Shown: positions 26,458 through 36,622 of the stretch, piece after piece
How positions within the stretch are numbered: the first letter of the stretch is position 1
Layout of the letters: each line of letters starts with the position of its first letter
DNA from: an uncultured Chthoniobacterales bacterium
GTDB lineage: Bacteria > Verrucomicrobiota > Verrucomicrobiia > Chthoniobacterales > UBA10450
Direction: 5' to 3'
Assembly (NCBI GenBank): GCA_902805675.1
Contig: CADCTA010000068.1
Coordinates: 1-64,000, forward strand
Length of the DNA stretch: 64,000 nucleotides
The notes under the pieces: model-generated
The model's database searches: none
What the model saw: the letters and a program-made list of their open reading frames with translations, nothing else
What the model was told of the DNA's origin: nothing
Position numbers and translations under genes: made by a program

Positions 26458-29172
26458 TTACCTAAGATTCCGCGCCGCGGTGCTCGGCGCGGAAGTCGCG
26501 CCCTGCTTCCGAGAGCTGCGCGACGTGCGACCCGGCGGCCCTTCCATTACGTCGAGCTCGGCGAGCAATTGCTGCAGATTCCTTTTCGCGACGTCGACCG
26601 AGAAGTGGTCCTGGACATTGCGCAGGCTGTTGCGCGAGAGGCGTTCCCAAAGTTGCTGATCGCGGTGCAGAGAGACGACGTGCTTTGCGAATTCTGACGC
26701 ATCATCCGCCAGCAGAATGTCTTCACCATCGGTCGCGTGCATTCCCTCAGCGCCGATCGCCGTTGACACGACGGGAACGCCGTAGCTCATGCTCTGGTTG
26801 ATTTTGCCCTTCACTCCCGCCCCGTAGCGAAGCGGCGCGACAGAGAGAACGCACGATTGGAAGAATGGCTCGACGTTCTCAACGTAGCCATGCACGACGA
26901 CGTTCTCCGCTGCCAGCCCATGGATCGCCGGCGGCATCATGCTGCCGATGATGTGGAGGCGCGTTTGCGGCAACTCTGCGGCGACATACGGCATTACCTC
27001 TGAGCAGAACCAGAGCATTGCATCGACGTTCGGCGGATGCTCGTAACCGCCGATGAAAACGAAATCGCGGCGTCCAGCGAACGGTTTTACCGGCTCGTGC
27101 ACCTCGTGGATGTTCGAAACGATCGCGACGTGGCTTTGCGGCAGTTCCTGCTGGAGAACCGCCTGCTCCAGCTCGCTGACCACGATCACTGCGTCGCAAC
27201 GCGAGGCGATGTCGAGCTCCGTGCGACGGACTGATTCCGCCTCCTCGCGCTTTGCTGCGCTCTTCGCCAGCTCCGCTTCACGGCGGCTGCGCACGAAATG
27301 GAGATCGACGGTGTCGAAAATTACAGGGGTGGACGGCGCCGTCTCATGGCAGGCGTCGAGCATCTTCTGCCCCATCTCCATGCGCGAGAGAACGATCACG
27401 TCGAACTCACCTGCGCGCTCGCTGAGGAAATCGCGGAAGCTCCCGAGGTAAGCGCCGTGGAGGCACTCGAACCCGAGCTCCTGCATCTGCTCGGTGTAGG
27501 GCGACTGGTGCAGCTTGTTGCCCGGGAGGAACGTGACCTTGAACCCGAGCTGCTGGAAGATGAGCAGCAACTTAAGCATCCGCAGCGAGCCGGAATCCTG
27601 GTCAGGGCAAAGCACCCGCGCGTCCGCCACGAGGACCCGCCGTTGGATGCCACGGTCTTTCGCTAGATCCTGCGAGATCGTGTGACCGGCGGGGTGCAAC
27701 GCGAGGCGGTGCTGCCACTTGGTGCGGAATTTGACCTGGTTGACCAGCTGGTAGCTCTTCACACCGCTGTCGGTGCTCGTGCCGCAGCTCTGCCCTTCGT
27801 GGTGAATCACCGTGGCAAACGGCTGGTAGTACACCGTGCGGCCGGCATCCCGCACCTTGAAGGCGTAATCAGTGTCTTCGTAGTACGCGGGCACGAGCGC
27901 GCGATCGAACCCGCCAAGCTCGTCGAACAACGCTTTCGGTGTGAGGATGCATGCGCCCGAGCAGTAATCGACCTCGCGAACGTAGTTGTATTGCGGCTTG
28001 TCCGGGTTGTCCCGCTTGCCGTAGTTCGCGCCCGACGCGTCGCACCAGATGATGCCGCCTGCTTCCTGAAGTCGCCCATCTGGGTAAACGAGCTTGGCGC
28101 CGACCACGCCCGCATCCGGGCGCGTCTCGAAGATGCGCAGCATCGCACTGAGCCACCCCGGTGTGACCTCTGTGTCGTTATTCAGGAACAGGAGGTATTC
28201 ACCCTTTGCCTCGGCGGCGGCGAGATTGCAGTTCTCCAGGAACCCACGATTTGTTGCGTTCCGTATCAACCGAAGACCGCGGATGCGTTCAAGCGCCTCC
28301 TTCGTTCGATCGTCCGAGCAGTCGTCGACGACGATCACCTCGTAAGTGACATCCTGCGTGTGCCGCTGGATAGAGTGAAGGCATGAGAGCGTCACTCCAA
28401 ACTGATTGTAAACGGCGATGATGATCGAGACTTTTGGCGACTCGGCCGGATGCAATGCCAGTAGCCTCGCGCGCTGCGCGTCGAAATCCTCCACAAGCGC
28501 TGCCAGTCGCTCGTCGGGAACGGAGAGCGTGCGTCCGAGCCGCGCAAAAACAATCGAACCGTCGTGCAGCCGAGCTTTAACTGTGATGGCAGCTTTGTGC
28601 GTGCCGACGGCGATCCGGCACATGAACCCGCACCGATCCGCTTGCGCCACGCCCGGGAACATCGCGGCCACACGGGAGCGCGGATGCTCGAACTCGCACT
28701 CTGTGGATGCGCCGCCGACTTGCAGCCAAAGTTGACGGATGCTCTGCTGCGGATGAAGCGCCCATCCCGAGATGGTGACAGGACTGGATGCCGCAACTTC
28801 CTCGCTGGGCGTTTCAATCTCGGCCATTAGCCGCGCCTGCTCGGAGCAGATGACGAGCGATGTCGCTTCCGCCCAATCCTCGCCGTCTTCGCTGAACTCA
28901 AGTCGAGCCACCTGCCGCCCCAGCGGTATGCAGGTCTTGAGAAGGAAACCGGAGCGACTCGCTTGCGGAAACTGCGGGAAAGCGACGCCCACATCCCTCC
29001 GCCGAATGCCGGACTCGCAGAGGAACGTTTGTTCGCCTACGGAGAGTCTTACTTTCGGAACCTCAGAGCTCGATTCGTCGAAGCACCAGCCAGCGAGCCG
29101 AATCTCGCCTGCGTGCGCGAACAACGGCTTCGGCTCGTCGATGTGAAACCGGCACTTTTCGATATCAATCAT
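26458..29172 (-). CDS. GT2-GT4 glycosyltransferase with duplicated N-terminal module
   Basis: This 904-residue protein has four parts. Two related beta-type modules (about 20-108 and 115-215) each carry a GW motif (LAGWCF, ISGWAL) and an RxxV...FP...SGF or CGF end. A GT2 domain (about 246-490) has [20 protein letters not shown], the metal motif FLNNDTE and the catalytic [13 protein letters not shown]4 domain (about 510-870) has [41 protein letters not shown] and [11 protein letters not shown]. It probably adds two sugars in sequence; the N-terminal pair may bind glycan. The start overlaps the sulfotransferase gene stop by 8 bases. Confidence 0.88.
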   Translation of the reverse strand: MIDIEKCRFHIDEPKPLFAHAGEIRLAGWCFDESSSEVPKVRLSVGEQTFLCESGIRRRDVGVAFPQFPQASRSGFLLKTCIPLGRQVARLEFSEDGEDWAEATSLVICSEQARLMAEIETPSEEVAASSPVTISGWALHPQQSIRQLWLQVGGASTECEFEHPRSRVAAMFPGVAQADRCGFMCRIAVGTHKAAITVKARLHDGSIVFARLGRTLSVPDERLAALVEDFDAQRARLLALHPAESPKVSIIIAVYNQFGVTLSCLHSIQRHTQDVTYEVIVVDDCSDDRTKEALERIRGLRLIRNATNRGFLENCNLAAAEAKGEYLLFLNNDTEVTPGWLSAMLRIFETRPDAGVVGAKLVYPDGRLQEAGGIIWCDASGANYGKRDNPDKPQYNYVREVDYCSGACILTPKALFDELGGFDRALVPAYYEDTDYAFKVRDAGRTVYYQPFATVIHHEGQSCGTSTDSGVKSYQLVNQVKFRTKWQHRLALHPAGHTISQDLAKDRGIQRRVLVADARVLCPDQDSGSLRMLKLLLIFQQLGFKVTFLPGNKLHQSPYTEQMQELGFECLHGAYLGSFRDFLSERAGEFDVIVLSRMEMGQKMLDACHETAPSTPVIFDTVDLHFVRSRREAELAKSAAKREEAESVRRTELDIASRCDAVIVVSELEQAVLQQELPQSHVAIVSNIHEVHEPVKPFAGRRDFVFIGGYEHPPNVDAMLWFCSEVMPYVAAELPQTRLHIIGSMMPPAIHGLAAENVVVHGYVENVEPFFQSCVLSVAPLRYGAGVKGKINQSMSYGVPVVSTAIGAEGMHATDGEDILLADDASEFAKHVVSLHRDQQLWERLSRNSLRNVQDHFSVDVAKRNLQQLLAELDVMEGPPGRTSRSSRKQGATSAPSTAARNLR

Positions 29173-30868
29173 CCACCTGCGCCGCAGCAGTGAGTTGCGC
29201 GATTTTCCGCTGTGCTTTGCCGAACGGGAGAATCAGCTTCCGACAAACGATCTCGCGCAATCGAACCATTTGTTTCTGCTGGAAGCGAAGCTCTTTGGCA
29301 GTTGCCTTCAACTTTTGTTCCTTCTCCTTTCGGTCAGCCTGCTGCTGCTCGAGGTCCATCTGAACTCCGTGAAGCATCTCGCGCAATCGATCGCGCTCGC
29401 TCTCTGCTGCCCGTGCGCGGTTCTCGAACTCCTGCATTGCCCACCCGGAGTTATCGCGCGCCTCGGCCTGCCGCAACGCATCGGCGCGCGTGGCCAGTGC
29501 GTTCCAGCGGGCGTCCAGCAGTTCGTCGGCAGTACGGGCCAGGCGCTCATTGCTTGATTGAAGCGCGAGAGTGACCCGTTCGACGCTCCGCGCCTGTTCC
29601 TTCGCCTCCCGCTGATAGTGCTCTGCGAGGCGTGTTTTTTCGTCCCGTTCCCTTCGCAGTAGCTCCACCTCTTCGTTTCTCGCCGAGATTGCCCGTTGCG
29701 TCTCGCGCACATTTCGCACATTGAGGTCGACTTCAGCTTGCAGGATCTCAACGTGCCGAACCTTTTCGTCGAAGGCGGCCCGCGCTTCCACCACCTGTCG
29801 CTCCTTCTCCTGCACTTGCTGCTGCAGGATGACGATGTGCGCCACCTTCTCGTCGAAAGCTGCGCGGGCCTCAGCCACCTGCTGCGTTCGTTCCGCCACC
29901 TCCGCCTGAAGAATCACGACGTGCTTCGCTTTTTCATCGAACTGCTCCCGGACCGGGAGCTCCGACAAATCATTGATGCGAGGCTGAAACAAGGCCGAGA
30001 AAAGGTCGAGCTGCTCCGCGAGGCGCGAGATCCGTTTCGCCGCAGCGGTACTGTCGGCACCATCCAAAAGTGCTTCGTAGGCCTGCAGCACGACCGGTGG
30101 AGTAAGACCGCCGCTCGGCCGTTCAGCGTCACCGGGGTGGTGGGACGGCAGGGAGCCTTCGAGAAAACCGCGGACCTCCTCCTGGAAGGCAGCGGAGCGA
30201 CGCTCAGCGAGATTGAGATCTTGCCACGCCTTCGTCAACACCGTGGTTGGATCAGAAAGAAGTTCAGTGTAGCTGACGATGCTGCGGGCTTTGTCACGCG
30301 TCGCCTGCTCTGCTTCGAGGGTGTAGCGCAACCAGAGCAGCATCGCTTTCGAGGGCACGATGCCGTTCTGCCGCAGGAGTGATTCCGACACTTCCCACGG
30401 GTGCCGCACCATCACGACAAAACATGGGTCGACCTTGAGTTGCTCAAAAATCGGGAACCACAGCGGAAGTAGTCGGCTGATCCTCGGATCTGCAAAACCG
30501 AACAGCGGTCGATCGCCGAAGTCTCGTTCGACAATGCTCGCGAGCGCGGCCTGTATCTCGCGGCTGCGGTCGCGTTCGAGCCAGCCGTCAGGGAGCGGAG
30601 CCTCGCTGTCCCAGCTCGCGCCGAGCGATGTCAGAAGTTCGTCGTGGAGCGCGACGATCTCGACGTGTTCCCAGAAACTGTTCTCGTTGTCCTTTGCCGG
30701 ACGGGCGAGCCGGTCGCCAAAATCGACCCCCAGCCGAGCGATCGAGCCGCTAAAGGCGGATGTGCCGCTCCGGTGCATGCCCAACACAACGACGGCCTGT
30801 GCCCGGCCCGCTTGAGCAGTTCGGCGCGTATCTTGCGTATCGGCGGCGTTTGACGTTCTGTTGCTCAT
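29165..30868 (-). CDS. Sulfotransferase with long C-terminal coiled coil
   Basis: This 567-residue protein has an N-terminal sulfotransferase-like domain (about 25-290): [16 protein letters not shown], the PAPS 5'-phosphosulfate loop, then [12 protein letters not shown] and [15 protein letters not shown], the 3'-phosphate site. From about 300 to 555 it is a charged coiled coil, including three 28-residue repeats (see 29690-29941). Start is the ATG at 30868; a GTG at 30880 is possible. It is coupled to the GT2-GT4 gene by an 8-base overlap, so sulfation of the same glycan is likely (inference). The coiled coil might set oligomer size or hold glycosyltransferases. Confidence 0.82.
   Translation of the reverse strand: MSNRTSNAADTQDTRRTAQAGRAQAVVVLGMHRSGTSAFSGSIARLGVDFGDRLARPAKDNENSFWEHVEIVALHDELLTSLGASWDSEAPLPDGWLERDRSREIQAALASIVERDFGDRPLFGFADPRISRLLPLWFPIFEQLKVDPCFVVMVRHPWEVSESLLRQNGIVPSKAMLLWLRYTLEAEQATRDKARSIVSYTELLSDPTTVLTKAWQDLNLAERRSAAFQEEVRGFLEGSLPSHHPGDAERPSGGLTPPVVLQAYEALLDGADSTAAAKRISRLAEQLDLFSALFQPRINDLSELPVREQFDEKAKHVVILQAEVAERTQQVAEARAAFDEKVAHIVILQQQVQEKERQVVEARAAFDEKVRHVEILQAEVDLNVRNVRETQRAISARNEEVELLRRERDEKTRLAEHYQREAKEQARSVERVTLALQSSNERLARTADELLDARWNALATRADALRQAEARDNSGWAMQEFENRARAAESERDRLREMLHGVQMDLEQQQADRKEKEQKLKATAKELRFQQKQMVRLREIVCRKLILPFGKAQRKIAQLTAAAQVDD
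29690..29941 (-). repeat. Three 28-residue coiled-coil repeats within the sulfotransferase gene
   Basis: Three consecutive copies of an 84-base unit encode FDEKxxHxxILQxxV followed by a variable half (residues about 310-393 of the product). The unit is exactly four heptads, so the copies form one uninterrupted coiled coil. The repeats are recognisable in DNA but already diverged. Confidence 0.75.
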
Positions 30869-31073
30869 TCGTGGCTGCACGCGAGTTCTGTCGAGGGGCG
30901 ATCACACATAGAGCGGCTGCGCCTCTCGGAGAGCCTTCGCACCAGTCGTAATAACCACCACCGCCTAATTTACAACCTGTTTGCGTGCTTTCAGGCAGAC
31001 GGATCGGTGGTCGTCGCGGCGGCGGCACGGTTGACCCGAGGGTCATTCGGTCATTAGCTTTGCGGCCACCTTC

Positions 31074-33869
31074 GTGCCGCAGCTTCCACCGCCTCGCTCG
31101 CCGCCCGAAGTAACCTTTGCCGTGCAAGCTTGTACCATCGTCGCCAGCAATTACCTCGCGCAAGCGCGCGTGCTGGCGCAGTCGTTCCTTCAGCATCATC
31201 CGGGCGCCCGTTTCGCGATTCTGTTGGTTGACGATACCGCTGGGGAGCACCAGCCGCCGGATCGCGTCGAACTCCTTCGGTTAACCGACATCGGCCTCGA
31301 ACCGGCCGAGGAATACCGCATGCCGGTCATCTATGACGTGACCGAGCTTTCAACCGCGGTGAAGCCGTGGCTCCTCCGCCATATGCAGCAAACAGGCACG
31401 CCGGAGGTCATCTACTTCGATCCCGACATCCAGATCTTTACGCGGCTGGACGACATCACAGATCTCGCCCGCCAGCACTCAATTGTGCTGGCCCCGCATG
31501 TCACAGAGCCAATCCCGCGCGACGGGCTACGACCGACCGAGACTGACATTCTCGGGGCCGGCATGTACAATCTGGGGTTCATTGCGATCGGGGCCGGCAG
31601 TGAAGCGTTCCTCGATTGGTGGGCGGTTCGGCTGAAACGCGAAGCGGTCATCGACCCGCCGCGGATGCGGTTCACCGATCAACGCTGGATCGATTTCGTG
31701 CCGGGCCTGTTTCGCAGTCACATCCTGCGCGATCGCGGGTGTGACGTGGCGTACTGGAACCTGCACACTCGCCGTCTGTCGTGGACGGGCAGCCGGTATG
31801 AGGTGGATGGCGAGCCGCTGCGCTTCTTTCATTTCAGCGGCTACCATCCCGAGGCTCCGGACGTGCTGAGCAAATTCATGGAGGACAAGCCGCGCATCGT
31901 GCTGTCCGAAAACCCCGCCCTCGCGAAGATCTTCGGAGAATACGGCGAGAAGCTGATGGCGGCCGGCTTCGGCGAGGCTTCTACGACGCCGTATGGTTAT
32001 GCCTCCTTCGCCGGCACTGTGAAGATCGATGCGTGCATGCGTCGAATATATCGTGAGGCGCTTGCCAGATTCGAAGATGGCGAGACCGCGGAGCCTCCAA
32101 GCCCTTTCGCACCGGATGGCGCAGAGGCGTTCCTCGATTGGCTGAACAAACCGGTGCGGGCGCAGCACCCGATCATCACCCGCTACATGCTCGGGCTTCA
32201 CGAATGCCAAAGGGATTTGCAGACCGATTTTCCAGACCCGCTCGGCCCCGACGCAGTTGCTTTTCACGAGTGGTTTATCGATGAAGTGCAGCGGGGAGAA
32301 GGCCCTCACCCACTGCTCAGGCCGCCAGACGCAGTTGCGATCGAACCATTGAGAGAGCGTGATGCTGCGCTTCGCAGTGCTCAGGACCGTCTGGCCGCTG
32401 ACAACAGCGTCCCGTTGGCTGACTCAAATCCAGAGGCCGCAGCTGGCGGGACCGGGCCGGAGCTGGTCACGCCGGAATCAGCGCCAGACAGCGAAGAGGA
32501 TGCTGCGTCTCCAATCATCGTCGCTCCGGTCGAACCGACGGCAGAGATCGAAGCTGACGCCTTCATGCCGCCCCTGGTGGCGGTAGCGGATTCCGGCCCA
32601 GAACTTGACGATGCGGCTACCATTTCGTCTCCTTCACCCGGGCCTCCTCCCCGTATTCCGGACGCGCGTTGGCGCTCGATGCGCATCGCATTCGTCGTTC
32701 AACGCTGCGGGAGCGAGGTGAACGGCGGCGCTGAATTGCACTGCCTGCAAGTAGCCCAGCGTTTATCCAGCCATGTGACGACGGAAGTTCTCACCACGTG
32801 CGCACTCGATTACACCACGTGGGAAAACTTCTACCCCGCGGGAGTGGAATCCAACGGCGGGACGTTGATCCGCCGCTTTCCTGTCGACGAACCGCGCAAC
32901 CGGGACGCTTTCAACCGGCTCTCCGCTGAACTGCATGAGAGGCAGGCCTGCACGAGTCTGGAAGAGCAGGAAGAGTGGATGCGCGCGCAAGGGCCTATGT
33001 CGAGCGCGCTGCTCCGATACATCGGGTCCGAAAAGGAGAACTATGACGCTTTCGTCTTCTTCGGTTATCTCTACGCCACCACTTATTTCGGATTGCCGCT
33101 GGTACAGGAGAAGGCATACCTCGCTCCGCTGGCGCATGATGAGTGGCCGATTTATTTCGCCATGTGGGAGCGGATCTTCGCAATGCCGCGGCAGCTCATC
33201 TACAACACGGCGGTCGAGCGCGAATTCGTAGAACGGCGGTTCCCGGCGCTGTCCCTCACGGGCACTGTCGCAGCGGTCGGGATCGAAGCGCCGTCCGATG
33301 TGGATCGCGAAGCGTTCGCAATCCGCCACGGTCTCCGTGGTCCCTTCCTCCTCTATGTCGGCCGGATCGATGAAGCGAAGGGCTGCCAGACTCTGTTTGA
33401 CTATTTCACGCGCGCACGCGCCGAAGAACTCATCCAGCACAAGCTTGTCCTTATCGGGCGCGAGGCGATGCCGGTGCCGGTGCACGACGACATCATCTAT
33501 CTCGGGTTTGTCAGCGAACGGGAGAGATGGGAGGCAATGGCAGCGTGCGATTGGCTGGTCGTGCCGTCACCGCATGAAAGTCTGTCGTTGGTGCTGCTCG
33601 AAGCGTGGAGCATGGGACGACCCGCGCTGGTCAATGGGGAGTGCGATGTGCTGACGCAGCAATGCCGCCGCGCGAACGGCGGGTTGTGGTACGACAGCTA
33701 CGACGACTGGGTCGCAGTTCTCAGAAACGTCACAGCGCCGCAAAAGCGGCGACTCGCTGAGCAGGGAACAGCATTCGTAACCGAAGAATATTCGTGGGAT
33801 CGGGTTGAGAACGACTACCTCGCGATCTTGTCTGCGGCGCGCAGCAACACCGCTGATGCGCGTGTTTGA
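31074..33869 (+). CDS. GT8-like-GT4 fusion glycosyltransferase
   Basis: This 931-residue protein begins with a GT-A-like unit (about 10-290): ACTIVASNYLAQARVLAQSF, IYFDPDIQIF with a DxD-type metal motif, AGMYNLGFIAIG and FFHFSGYHPE, resembling GT8 enzymes. A further helical region and an Ala/Pro/Glu-rich linker (about 440-530) follow, then a GT4 unit (536-931): RIAFVVQRCGSEVNGGAE, APLAHDEWPIY, FLLYVGRIDEAKG and PSPHESLSLVLLEAW. The GT4 part is a close paralogue of the broken gene at 9730-10912. It starts with GTG and is divergent from the sulfotransferase. It probably carries out two transfers on one glycan. Confidence 0.88.
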   Translation: MPQLPPPRSPPEVTFAVQACTIVASNYLAQARVLAQSFLQHHPGARFAILLVDDTAGEHQPPDRVELLRLTDIGLEPAEEYRMPVIYDVTELSTAVKPWLLRHMQQTGTPEVIYFDPDIQIFTRLDDITDLARQHSIVLAPHVTEPIPRDGLRPTETDILGAGMYNLGFIAIGAGSEAFLDWWAVRLKREAVIDPPRMRFTDQRWIDFVPGLFRSHILRDRGCDVAYWNLHTRRLSWTGSRYEVDGEPLRFFHFSGYHPEAPDVLSKFMEDKPRIVLSENPALAKIFGEYGEKLMAAGFGEASTTPYGYASFAGTVKIDACMRRIYREALARFEDGETAEPPSPFAPDGAEAFLDWLNKPVRAQHPIITRYMLGLHECQRDLQTDFPDPLGPDAVAFHEWFIDEVQRGEGPHPLLRPPDAVAIEPLRERDAALRSAQDRLAADNSVPLADSNPEAAAGGTGPELVTPESAPDSEEDAASPIIVAPVEPTAEIEADAFMPPLVAVADSGPELDDAATISSPSPGPPPRIPDARWRSMRIAFVVQRCGSEVNGGAELHCLQVAQRLSSHVTTEVLTTCALDYTTWENFYPAGVESNGGTLIRRFPVDEPRNRDAFNRLSAELHERQACTSLEEQEEWMRAQGPMSSALLRYIGSEKENYDAFVFFGYLYATTYFGLPLVQEKAYLAPLAHDEWPIYFAMWERIFAMPRQLIYNTAVEREFVERRFPALSLTGTVAAVGIEAPSDVDREAFAIRHGLRGPFLLYVGRIDEAKGCQTLFDYFTRARAEELIQHKLVLIGREAMPVPVHDDIIYLGFVSERERWEAMAACDWLVVPSPHESLSLVLLEAWSMGRPALVNGECDVLTQQCRRANGGLWYDSYDDWVAVLRNVTAPQKRRLAEQGTAFVTEEYSWDRVENDYLAILSAARSNTADARV

Positions 33870-33938
33870 GGATTACGGTCGAGCAGCTAGCAAGCGGCGT
33901 CCGATCCAGGATTGGCAGTGGCGGCGCGAGCGACCGCT

Positions 33939-35021
33939 CTACTGCTCTGGCGCGGTGGTCGACTCGACCACCAACCGCTGCAGCAGTGGCGCGTGCTCAG
34001 CCACGATCGCCTTGATGAATTCTGCATCTGCGCTGTGCCGCTCCTCGACCGTCGTTAACTGCTGCTCCAGCCTTTGTCCGCTCGACGCCAGGTGCGCAAG
34101 AGACTGCTGCGCAGACCGCGTTTCGATGGTGTTCTTTCCGACTTCGGATCGGACGGTTTGAAATTGCACTCCTAGCCGCTCCACCTGCCGCTCGACTGCC
34201 CGGAGACGATCGACCCAGGACCGGGCGCGATCTCGCAGCGCATTCGCCTCATTTTGGACGTTAACAATGTGCGCGCCGAGCCGGTCTGCCTGTCCTTGCA
34301 AAGCTTCGAGATGCTCCCGCGCACCAATTGCATTTACCTCACGTTCAAAGTTGACAACGTGACCGCCAAGCCGATCCAATTGTGCCTGCATCGCCTGCAG
34401 GTGCTCGCGCGTGCCTGCTGCATTCATTTCGTCCTGCAGGTTATTGATGTGAACCCCGAGGCGGTCGAAATTCCCCTGGAGCAGGGAGAGGTGCTCATGG
34501 GCTCGTGCCAGCGAGTCGGTCTGTTCGGCAGCGGCGGCGCTTTGCCCGGCGAGCTTCTGTTCCGCGGCATGCATCCAGGCAATGTCGGCGCTACGCGCAG
34601 CGGCCACATTGGCGAGCCAGCGGCTTTGCGACTCGCCCGCGGAGATCAAGTCGGCGATGCGGTTCGCCATCTCGTTGTTGCTCTTGACGAGGGAGGTGAT
34701 CGTCTCGATGAGCCGTCGATTGAAGCCGTCCTGATTGCGAAAGAGCGGCCGGAACGGCTTCGGAATCCAGCTGGCGACATTCAAGCTCTCGCGCGCGCTG
34801 CGCAGCAGATCGTCGAACTTCTCGCGCCTGAAGTTCACCCGCTTGATCGGTCGCAGTATCGGCGAAGGCGAAATATCGCGCACCGCCGGCGCTGTAGCCG
34901 TGCCCGGGAGGCGCCCAGGTTGTTGTCGGTTGATATTCCGCGCCACGATCTTCGCCGCTTCGGCGCGGACGCGCTGCATCAATTCGGCGACGTCGATTTC
35001 AGGGTTGCTCGTCTCGATCAT
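33939..35021 (-). CDS. Long coiled-coil protein with N-terminal ELMQRVR module
   Basis: This 360-residue protein begins MIETSNPEIDVAELMQRVR and, like the 199-residue protein at 13248-13847, continues with a Pro/Arg-rich linker and a conserved PKPFRPLFRNQDGFNRRLI segment, then a coiled coil to the end. The central coiled coil has three 30-residue repeats (34230-34499). No enzyme motif is visible. I start at the ATG at 35021 because the paralogue begins there; the frame extends to 35075. Convergent with the GT8-GT4 gene. It may be a scaffold or length-control factor for the glycan machinery (inference). Confidence 0.72.
   Translation of the reverse strand: MIETSNPEIDVAELMQRVRAEAAKIVARNINRQQPGRLPGTATAPAVRDISPSPILRPIKRVNFRREKFDDLLRSARESLNVASWIPKPFRPLFRNQDGFNRRLIETITSLVKSNNEMANRIADLISAGESQSRWLANVAAARSADIAWMHAAEQKLAGQSAAAAEQTDSLARAHEHLSLLQGNFDRLGVHINNLQDEMNAAGTREHLQAMQAQLDRLGGHVVNFEREVNAIGAREHLEALQGQADRLGAHIVNVQNEANALRDRARSWVDRLRAVERQVERLGVQFQTVRSEVGKNTIETRSAQQSLAHLASSGQRLEQQLTTVEERHSADAEFIKAIVAEHAPLLQRLVVESTTAPEQ
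34230..34499 (-). repeat. Three 30-residue repeats in coiled-coil gene
   Basis: Three tandem 90-base units encode EHLxxxQxxxDRLGxHIxNxQxExNA (copies starting near residues 175, 205 and 235 of the product). A period of 30 does not equal a whole number of heptads, so each copy adds a two-residue offset, unlike the 28-residue repeats of the sulfotransferase. Confidence 0.75.
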
Positions 35022-35154
35022 ACGCGTGGGGTTGAGTAATCTCATAGCCGGTCCATCGGCAGCTGCCAACTGCAAGTGAAGCTGTCGATCAAACCCGCGT
35101 CACCCGATCTCGTGGTGCCCTTGACACGCTACCGTGCCGGTGGCACGTGCCGCT

Positions 35155-35757
35155 ATGATGCCATCCAAACTGCTGCGCCCATTTTGTATGCTGCGCGCCA
35201 GGACGCGCCAGTGCTGTGCCGTCGCATGTCTCGGCCTTATTGCGCTAAGCCAATTCGCTTGTGATAAGAGCGATCCTCCCGCACCGACGACGGCTGCGAC
35301 TCCGGCCGGCGAAAGCGTTGTGGGAAAGGGAATCGAATTCGGTGCGGCGGCAAACTCGACGAAGTATCTCAGCTCGGGCTGGAGTACCGCAGACGAGCAA
35401 TTCACATGGTCGGAGGGCACATCGGCCAAGCTTGATCTGCCGATCGGACCGGCTCCCGGCGGATTGAGGTTAGTCGCGAAAATAGCGGCGTTCATCAATC
35501 CCCCCGAGCTGCCGACGCAGCCGGTCGAACTCTACGCAAGTGGAACGAAGATCGGGGAGTGGCAGGTCGGAGATACTGCTGATTTCTTGGCGCAAGTCCC
35601 GGCCTCAGCTACACAAAAGGGGGGGCGTTTGCTGCTGGAATTTCGCACGCCACGCGCCCTGTCTCCGAGCGCTGCGGGGAAAGGCAATGATCCGCGCCTG
35701 CTCGGGATTGCGCTTCACCGACTTGAGCTGATACCCGCGACAGCGGCCGGCAACTGA
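35155..35757 (+). CDS. Lipoprotein with DUF7024-like domain
   Basis: This protein of 200 residues has a long signal peptide with the lipobox SQFAC and a mature part with LSSGWSTADEQFTWSEGTSAKLDLPI, INPPELPTQPVELYASG and a C-terminal SPSAAG...DPRLLGIALHRLEL. It is the closest relative of the lipoprotein at 25357-25923. Adjacent in-frame ATGs (35155, 35158) are the likeliest starts; GTG at 35134 and ATG at 35188 are possible. It is the last gene of the glycan region, next to tRNA-Lys. Function unknown. The run quoted here is broken at family-conserved positions and is the best evidence of relation. Confidence 0.65.
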   Translation: MMPSKLLRPFCMLRARTRQCCAVACLGLIALSQFACDKSDPPAPTTAATPAGESVVGKGIEFGAAANSTKYLSSGWSTADEQFTWSEGTSAKLDLPIGPAPGGLRLVAKIAAFINPPELPTQPVELYASGTKIGEWQVGDTADFLAQVPASATQKGGRLLLEFRTPRALSPSAAGKGNDPRLLGIALHRLELIPATAAGN

Positions 35758-35820
35758 CCGGCAACACGTTCCGAGCAGGCTGGCGTCCGGCTGGTCGCAC
35801 GCGCATCGCTGCCGGTGTAG

Positions 35821-35893
<73 letters not shown>

Positions 35894-36334
35894 GTTTGAG
35901 CTTTTCGGGTCAGGCTGAAATCCGAACGCCTACGTCGAGCCCCGAGGTGGTGGCCAGATTTCGGACGTTGTGACTCCATCTCCCCAATAAGGGATCGCAA
36001 ATTACTCATCCCCGCCCACTGCACAACCGCGGAAGTTCTGCCGGGCACGTGGTGGACGGCAAGCGAGCAAGATTCCGGCCCGTAAGTGCAGCCGGCGTGA
36101 CCGCACGGCGCTGGCGTTACTTCACGTTGTATACTGCCGCAAGGCGGCGCCCGTAGTGGCGTCAGCGCTGCAGACCGACGGCTGTGCAGTTACATTGCTG
36201 CTGCAAAGAACGCAGGGAGAGAGCCTTCATGCCTCATCGCGTCAAGCCGCTCGGAGTGGAGGCTGCAGCGTTCTGTCTTCCACATCACGGTGCCTCCGGC
36301 CGGGTGGCAGGCATGTTGGAGATCTCAAACAGTC
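35894..36334. other. Intergenic region without recognisable gene
   Basis: This 440-base stretch lies between tRNA-Lys and the sigma-factor remnant. Open frames here have biased, low-information composition and no family features on either strand. I see no strong hairpin with a T-run and no repeat shared with the rest of the window. Confidence 0.5.
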
Positions 36335-36520
36335 CTACGCCGAACCCTGGCGCCGCAAAAAGTAAAAGACCGGGTGCCAGCAGATCGGGCAGAGTCCCGA
36401 CAGCGCGCCTAGCGCATGCTCCGGCAGCGCGTGCGACTTGCCGGCCTCCAGCACGATCGTCCAGCGAGTGGAAGCGAACGCGCTCGAGCGCGCTTCCGCG
36501 TCAAAGCGAACCGATGGCAT
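36335..36520 (-). pseudogene. N-terminal remnant of an ECF-type sigma factor
   Basis: The frame encodes FASTRWTIVLEAG, then ALGALSGLCPICWHPVFYFLRRQG and a stop. This is the standard beginning of a sigma factor group common in Planctomycetes and Verrucomicrobia (consensus TTRWSLVLxA...LCxxYWxPLYxFxRRxG, from memory). The family should continue for another 120 residues or more; no continuation is found in any minus-strand frame down to 36200. I take it as a decayed remnant; a short functional protein is unlikely. Confidence 0.5.
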
Positions 36521-36622
36521 CGGCCCGTCCTGCCGTTCCGGGCAGAAGAAGACGAGCCAGCAAGATGTGCGGCTGTCGCATGGCAGGAGCGCTCGCACGG
36601 CAGCGCCGAACAACGCCGCCGC

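Noticed and set aside
34230..34499. DNA tandem repeats as a possible mobile or satellite element
   Set aside because: They keep the reading frame and are explained by the 30-residue coiled-coil repeats of the gene at 33939-35021.
35121..35159. TTGACA and TATGAT as a promoter for the lipoprotein gene at 35155
   Set aside because: The spacing is 27 bases, and the second element overlaps the start codon.
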